Below are positions 60,331 to 64,000 of a stretch of 64,000 nucleotides of DNA, one piece after another. Positions within the stretch are counted from its first letter, which is position 1; the number at the start of each line of letters is the position of its first letter. The DNA is from Cinclus cinclus (taxonomy: Eukaryota; Chordata; Aves; Passeriformes; Cinclidae). The stretch covers positions 23,344,142 through 23,408,141 of the forward strand of contig NC_085049.1 of NCBI RefSeq assembly GCF_963662255.1, in the 5' to 3' direction. The notes under the pieces were generated by a model, which was not told the origin of the DNA, did not search any database, and was given only the letters and a program-made list of their open reading frames with translations. The translations under genes were made by a program, and so were the position numbers.

Positions 60331-60738
60331 ATTATCAACAACTACATGGAAGGCACCCTGTCAGGGGTGAGGGACAAGGCGTCCTCGAGAGGCCTGCACT
60401 TCAGGGACAGCAAGAGGAAGGTCGACTACGTTTTGGCCTACCACTACCGCAGGAGCCTGGCCCGGCACGCGCCTGGCGCGGCCTCCCTGGAGCCCAGGCG
60501 CGGATCCCCCTCGGTAGCGCTGGTTTCGAACGGAGGCACCGGGAAGGGCTGTGCTGAGCCCCAGCAGCAGCAGCGGGATGATGGGCAGCGTGCCCTGCCG
60601 GAGTGGCCGGGGCTACCGGGCCTGGAGCTGGTGGAGATGAGCCCGCTGGACGCCGTGGAGGAGGAGAGGAGGCTGCAGCGGGAGGAGTACGAACGCAACC
60701 TGCTGGAAGCGGGGCTGGAGATCGAGAAAGACCCCGAG
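60331..60738 (+). CDS. ANO2: ANO2 exon: cytoplasmic N-terminal region of anoctamin-2
   Basis: 136 codons, with acceptor 'tttctctcccag' and donor 'gtaaga' (60739), phase 0 on both sides. Starts 'IINNYMEG' (human VINNYLDA), then '[20 protein letters not shown]', nearly identical to human [20 protein letters not shown], then 'ALVSNGGTGK' (human AIVSNGETGK) and 'MSPLDAVEEERRLQREEYE', matching human LGPLDALEEERKEQREEFE, ending 'LLEAGLEIEKDPE'. This is the region before the anoctamin dimerisation domain; all membrane segments lie beyond the window. ANO2 (TMEM16B) is a calcium-activated chloride channel, known from olfactory cilia and photoreceptor terminals. The centre is longer than human, with a Q4 run and a Pro/Gly stretch. 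The exon is very GC- and CpG-rich against an AT-rich surround. If no earlier coding exon exists, the ATG at 60346 could start translation, though its context is poor. Confidence 0.95.
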
Positions 60739-60740
60739 GT
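60360..60740. promoter_or_regulatory. Probable CpG island over the ANO2 exon
   Basis: CpG dinucleotides are dense from about 60379 to 60737 ('ggcacgcgcctggcgcgg', 'ggcgcggatcccc', 'accgggcctgg') while flanks have almost none. It may be an intragenic CpG island or just a GC-rich coding exon; promoter activity is not shown by sequence. Confidence 0.5.
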
Positions 60741-61479
60741 AAGAGGAGGAGTCTTGCACCTCATACATGGCATCAGGTGTCCTGGTGGATAATGGCCAGT
60801 TTGGGTGGCCAAAATACAGTGTGAAGCTAAGAAGGTCGCCAGGGTGTGTTTGTGTTGCTTGGGCCTTTCTGCCTGAGAAAGACATGGTGGTTCTTGTTTA
60901 CTGTAGTGTTGAGTACCAATTCCAATCTTACTTCAGGTGAAAATGTATTTCTTTATCTAAATGTTCTTATGGCATGAAGCAGACACACTATTTATGCCAA
61001 AAAACCCCAACAACTTAAATATCGCTAAAATGAAGAAAGTATCTCTTAAGTAATTTGCTGGAAAACTGCTAAGATATTTTGTATTTCCTCACAATGTTTT
61101 CAGTGTGACTCTCAGTATGTGACCATCTTTCTGCTATGATTTTTATAACCAAATTTCATAAAACCCTGGAGAACACCTCTTTTTGGAGACCCCTTTCAAT
61201 TTTTTCATCAGAAACCAAAAAATTCAAGCAGGAGATTTGGATTTGATTATTTGACTCATTACTTACCTTAAGTCCAGCTGGATATAAATTCTGTTTTGGC
61301 CTCTTTCCAAGTGATGATGCATGCTCTTAAATAATATACAAGGTGATAAATGGTGTCATAAAATGTTGATCAAAAACCCACTTTTTGACTGTCTTGACTA
61401 TGAAGAGAAAAAAGCATTTTGTAAATGAACTGGGAAGTTCACAGGAAATTGTTGCTTAGTCCTTTTATGGAAAAAAAAA

Positions 61480-61502
61480 TCGATCGATTGATTGATTGAT
61501 TT
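61480..61502. repeat. (GATT)n / ATCG short simple repeat
   Basis: 'atcgatcgattgattgatt' followed by one more 'gatt'; about five tetranucleotide units. Confidence 0.85.
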
Positions 61503-62302
61503 TGAAAATTACAAAAAAAAAGCTATTCTATCACTTCTCTATGTGTGTATAGAATCACTCCTGTTCACCACCCCTCCTCCTCTCCTTCCCCAACGCACAA
61601 ACTGTCTAATCAAATGGGGAAAGTAGTTTTTCCCTTCTAGAACCTCCTGAGAAACTGGAAGGGACTGGAAGAACTATTCCTTATCCTTTTTCTTCCCTGC
61701 CCGTGACCTGTGGCTTTTACATCTTTTCCTTATTATCACTTCACTGATTTTTTCTTCTGTTAGTTAACTCCTGTTGGAACATGCTGAAGGTTCTGCCTAT
61801 TTTCTTGCTGTAAATTTTGAAGAAACTGCTGATTAGTCACATGTGAAAGGCACAGCTGTTTTTATATGTGGATTAAAATTGTGTGTTGAGCTGATATGAG
61901 AAAAACTTCTGCTTTTAGTCCTGGGAAAAAATGTATCTATAAATTCATTAAACTGAGAACAGCCTGAAAGCAGCATTTGTATTGTTGTATAGCACAGTAG
62001 GCTTTCAACTACAACATTTCCAGTGGATTATGCAGAACTGAATGTATGTTTGGTGGAGGTTTTTTCATTTCTTGTTGCTCATTTCAGTGCCAATATAAGA
62101 AGTGGATTTTTTTCAAATACTATTGGAAGTTGAGATATATTCCCTAATATGTACTCTGGACCAGGTTTTAAGATAGGTCTAATCTGGCTGAAAAGATAAA
62201 TATTAAAGTGATTCCACTTTTGGACCCTTGGTTTTTCTGCCTTATGTCATTTTCCTATGGTTTTGCAAGAAAATCCACTAATATGAGAATGATAGGATAT
62301 TG

Positions 62303-62345
62303 TGAATCAAAGAATTGTGGAATGGTGTGGGTCTTCCAACCTCCC
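62303..62345 (-). repeat. Possible CR1 3'-end relic, reverse
   Basis: 'gaatcaaagaattgtggaat' then 'ggtgtgggtcttccaacc' resembles a decayed 'gaatcatagaatggtttggg' CR1 terminus. Too short to be sure. Confidence 0.35.
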
Positions 62346-62826
62346 AGGACATGGGAGTTCTAGAAGCTGCTTTTGTAGACTGAAACCTTTTAGAAATCAG
62401 GAAGTTCTTCTCTAGGAACACAGGATAGAGTTGCAGCAATTTAAAAATCTTTATTTCTGCAGCTTTTTTTGTTTTTTTTAGAAAAGTGGAAATTTCCATG
62501 ATGTTAATATGTTTGCTAAAATGTGGCATTATTATGATTGTTATGTACTTGATAACTAGGAATAAACACCTTTCTCACTTATACTGTCAAATGTGTAAAA
62601 GAAGAAGACAAGAAAAAAATGAAGACGTATAATATATACATGGAAAGAGGCATATTGCTGGTTTTGAATTTATGGAAGATAGGCAAGAGTATGGACTGTC
62701 TCGACTCACCCAGTTATTATTTGTGAATTAAGGAATTTTTGACTACATATTCAACTTCCTAATGATTTTCATTTGTTATTGCTGTCCTCCACAGAAACTT
62801 TCCTCTCCCTTAATACAACCTTCCTC

Positions 62827-62850
62827 TTTTGTTTGTTTGTTTGTTTGTTT
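62827..62850. repeat. (TTTG)n simple repeat
   Basis: Five to six 'gttt' units in a row. Confidence 0.9.
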
Positions 62851-64000
62851 TCCTGTTTTAAACTGAGATGATATTTTGCATGTCCAAGACAAAGTGCACA
62901 ATGACAGTCTTGGGCATGAAGTTGCCCAAGAAGGGCAATAAATACCATGAACATTGCAGTTTTTTAAAATTTATTTATATTTTACTTTACCTTTTTTGTT
63001 AATTTGCTTTACTTTGTTTTGTTTTGCTTTTTTTTTTCCTGCGGAAACTGATAATTGTGTTTCACTTCATCTGAAACCAGTCATTTCCTTAAATTTGAAT
63101 TTCACTGTTGCTTTAATGACTGCAAATGCAGCACACATCATTTTCAATTAGTATTATGTATGGTAAGGCATAATAGGTATGGAATATAAAGACACTGGAG
63201 AAGTGCCTTGGCATTCGGACAAAGCTGGATCATTTTCGAGCACATTGGAAGTGAAATGTACTTTGCTAAGTAGCAGTTGGGAGAGGAAATATTATTTCAA
63301 GGGGAAGATGATGACAATTCTAAAACAAAGTGTAAATTATCCTCCAAGAAGCTCATCTAACCTCAATTTTTGATCTAGTATTGTTTCAGAAATGCCTCAC
63401 TAAGCTCCCTTGATTACATTGCATCTGAGAGAAGGAAGTCCTTAAGGTCCTCAATGCTGATAATAATATTAGTGATGATGGAGGTTGTGATTGGATTTTT
63501 CTGCTTGATAGTCCAGGGCATATTTTTGAATTTTTGTGGAGAAAAACCCATGTAAATTTAAGAGCCCAACCAGCCAAACAAACCTCCCAACACCTCCCCA
63601 ACCTGAGCCAAGCAAAAGCTTACAGTGCTGCAGTAGATTTTATTTATGGGGTTAAAATGCACCGTTTTGTTGCACTAAGGTGTTCCCTATTTGTCTGTGG
63701 GAGAAGGCTTGTCGCCTGTTAGCTGTTAAGGACAAATTGTAGCCAAAATGATATCAGGTATATTGCTTACTTCAGTAATAATTAAAAACCTGAAAAAATT
63801 AAAAAAAAAATGTTTTCCCCTAAAATCTATCAATGTGCTCTGTGGATACTCCCAGAAAAACATCTCATGCCCTTAGTACATGTTAGACACCTTTCAGGCA
63901 CTGGGTGTGGACATTGTAATTGCCTCAAAATATTCATTCATCCAAAGTGCAGAGAAAAGCTTAATAATAGCAAACATTATTTTTAAAAGGATATGGAAAT

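Larger units (their letters stand above)
60739..64000 (+). other. ANO2: ANO2 intron (partial)
   Basis: At least 3.3 kb. I looked for the next ANO2 exon (human continues after 'EKDLE' with a segment ending in an 'IHAPW' motif) and did not find it. Holds a 'gatt' simple repeat near 61480-61502, a (TTTG)n run near 62827-62850 and a possible CR1 relic near 62303-62345. Confidence 0.75.

Noticed and set aside
60739..64000. Search for the next ANO2 exon
   Set aside because: No segment resembling the conserved region after 'EKD' was found; the intron appears to continue past the window.
1..64000. CRISPR arrays, operons, ribosome binding sites, tRNA or rRNA genes
   Set aside because: The window is vertebrate nuclear DNA; repeats are microsatellites or CR1, and no RNA gene fold was recognised by eye.

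Overview
This is a vertebrate nuclear window, most likely from a bird and possibly a songbird. Genes are split into short exons with GT/AG introns. The dispersed repeats are almost all CR1 LINE fragments of the avian kind, with the usual terminal wording 'ctttaaggtcccttccaacc' followed by 'attctatgatt'-like ends. No Alu/L1-type repeats were seen. The coding sequence is clearly diverged from the human orthologues. The bird call is confident; the songbird call is a guess from CR1 flavour.

Positions 5731-48812 (+) hold the 3' half of VWF, von Willebrand factor. I place 22 coding exons, each with AG/GT borders, and all reading phases join without a break into 1043 residues plus stop. They cover the second half of the A3 domain, the D4 assembly (D4N, VWD4, C8, TIL), the C1-C6 repeats and the C-terminal cystine knot (CK). 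Counting back from the human last exon (52), they correspond to exons 31-52. A poly(A) signal lies at 48941. The exons for D1-D3, A1, A2 and the first part of A3 are upstream of the window; 1-5730 is intron.

Positions 48970-60330 are the VWF-ANO2 intergenic interval, possibly including the ANO2 5' UTR and first exon. A CpG-rich exon at 60331-60738 (+) encodes the cytoplasmic N-terminal region of ANO2 (anoctamin-2, a calcium-activated chloride channel). The rest of the window is the following ANO2 intron. VWF followed by ANO2 on the same strand is the same arrangement as in human, which supports both calls.

Between exons there are about a dozen CR1 fragments, several microsatellites (notably 18 perfect TTTTCC units within a 130-nt pure pyrimidine run, and TA and CA tracts), a perfect 15-bp hairpin, and a few short tandem duplications. 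The two genes are not known to work together. VWF is a secreted, multimerising haemostasis glycoprotein and ANO2 a membrane channel; they are linked by synteny only. No RNA gene, CRISPR array, complete transposon or viral gene was recognised. The most open questions are where ANO2 starts, and whether three unusually long unassigned ORFs in the intergenic interval mean anything.
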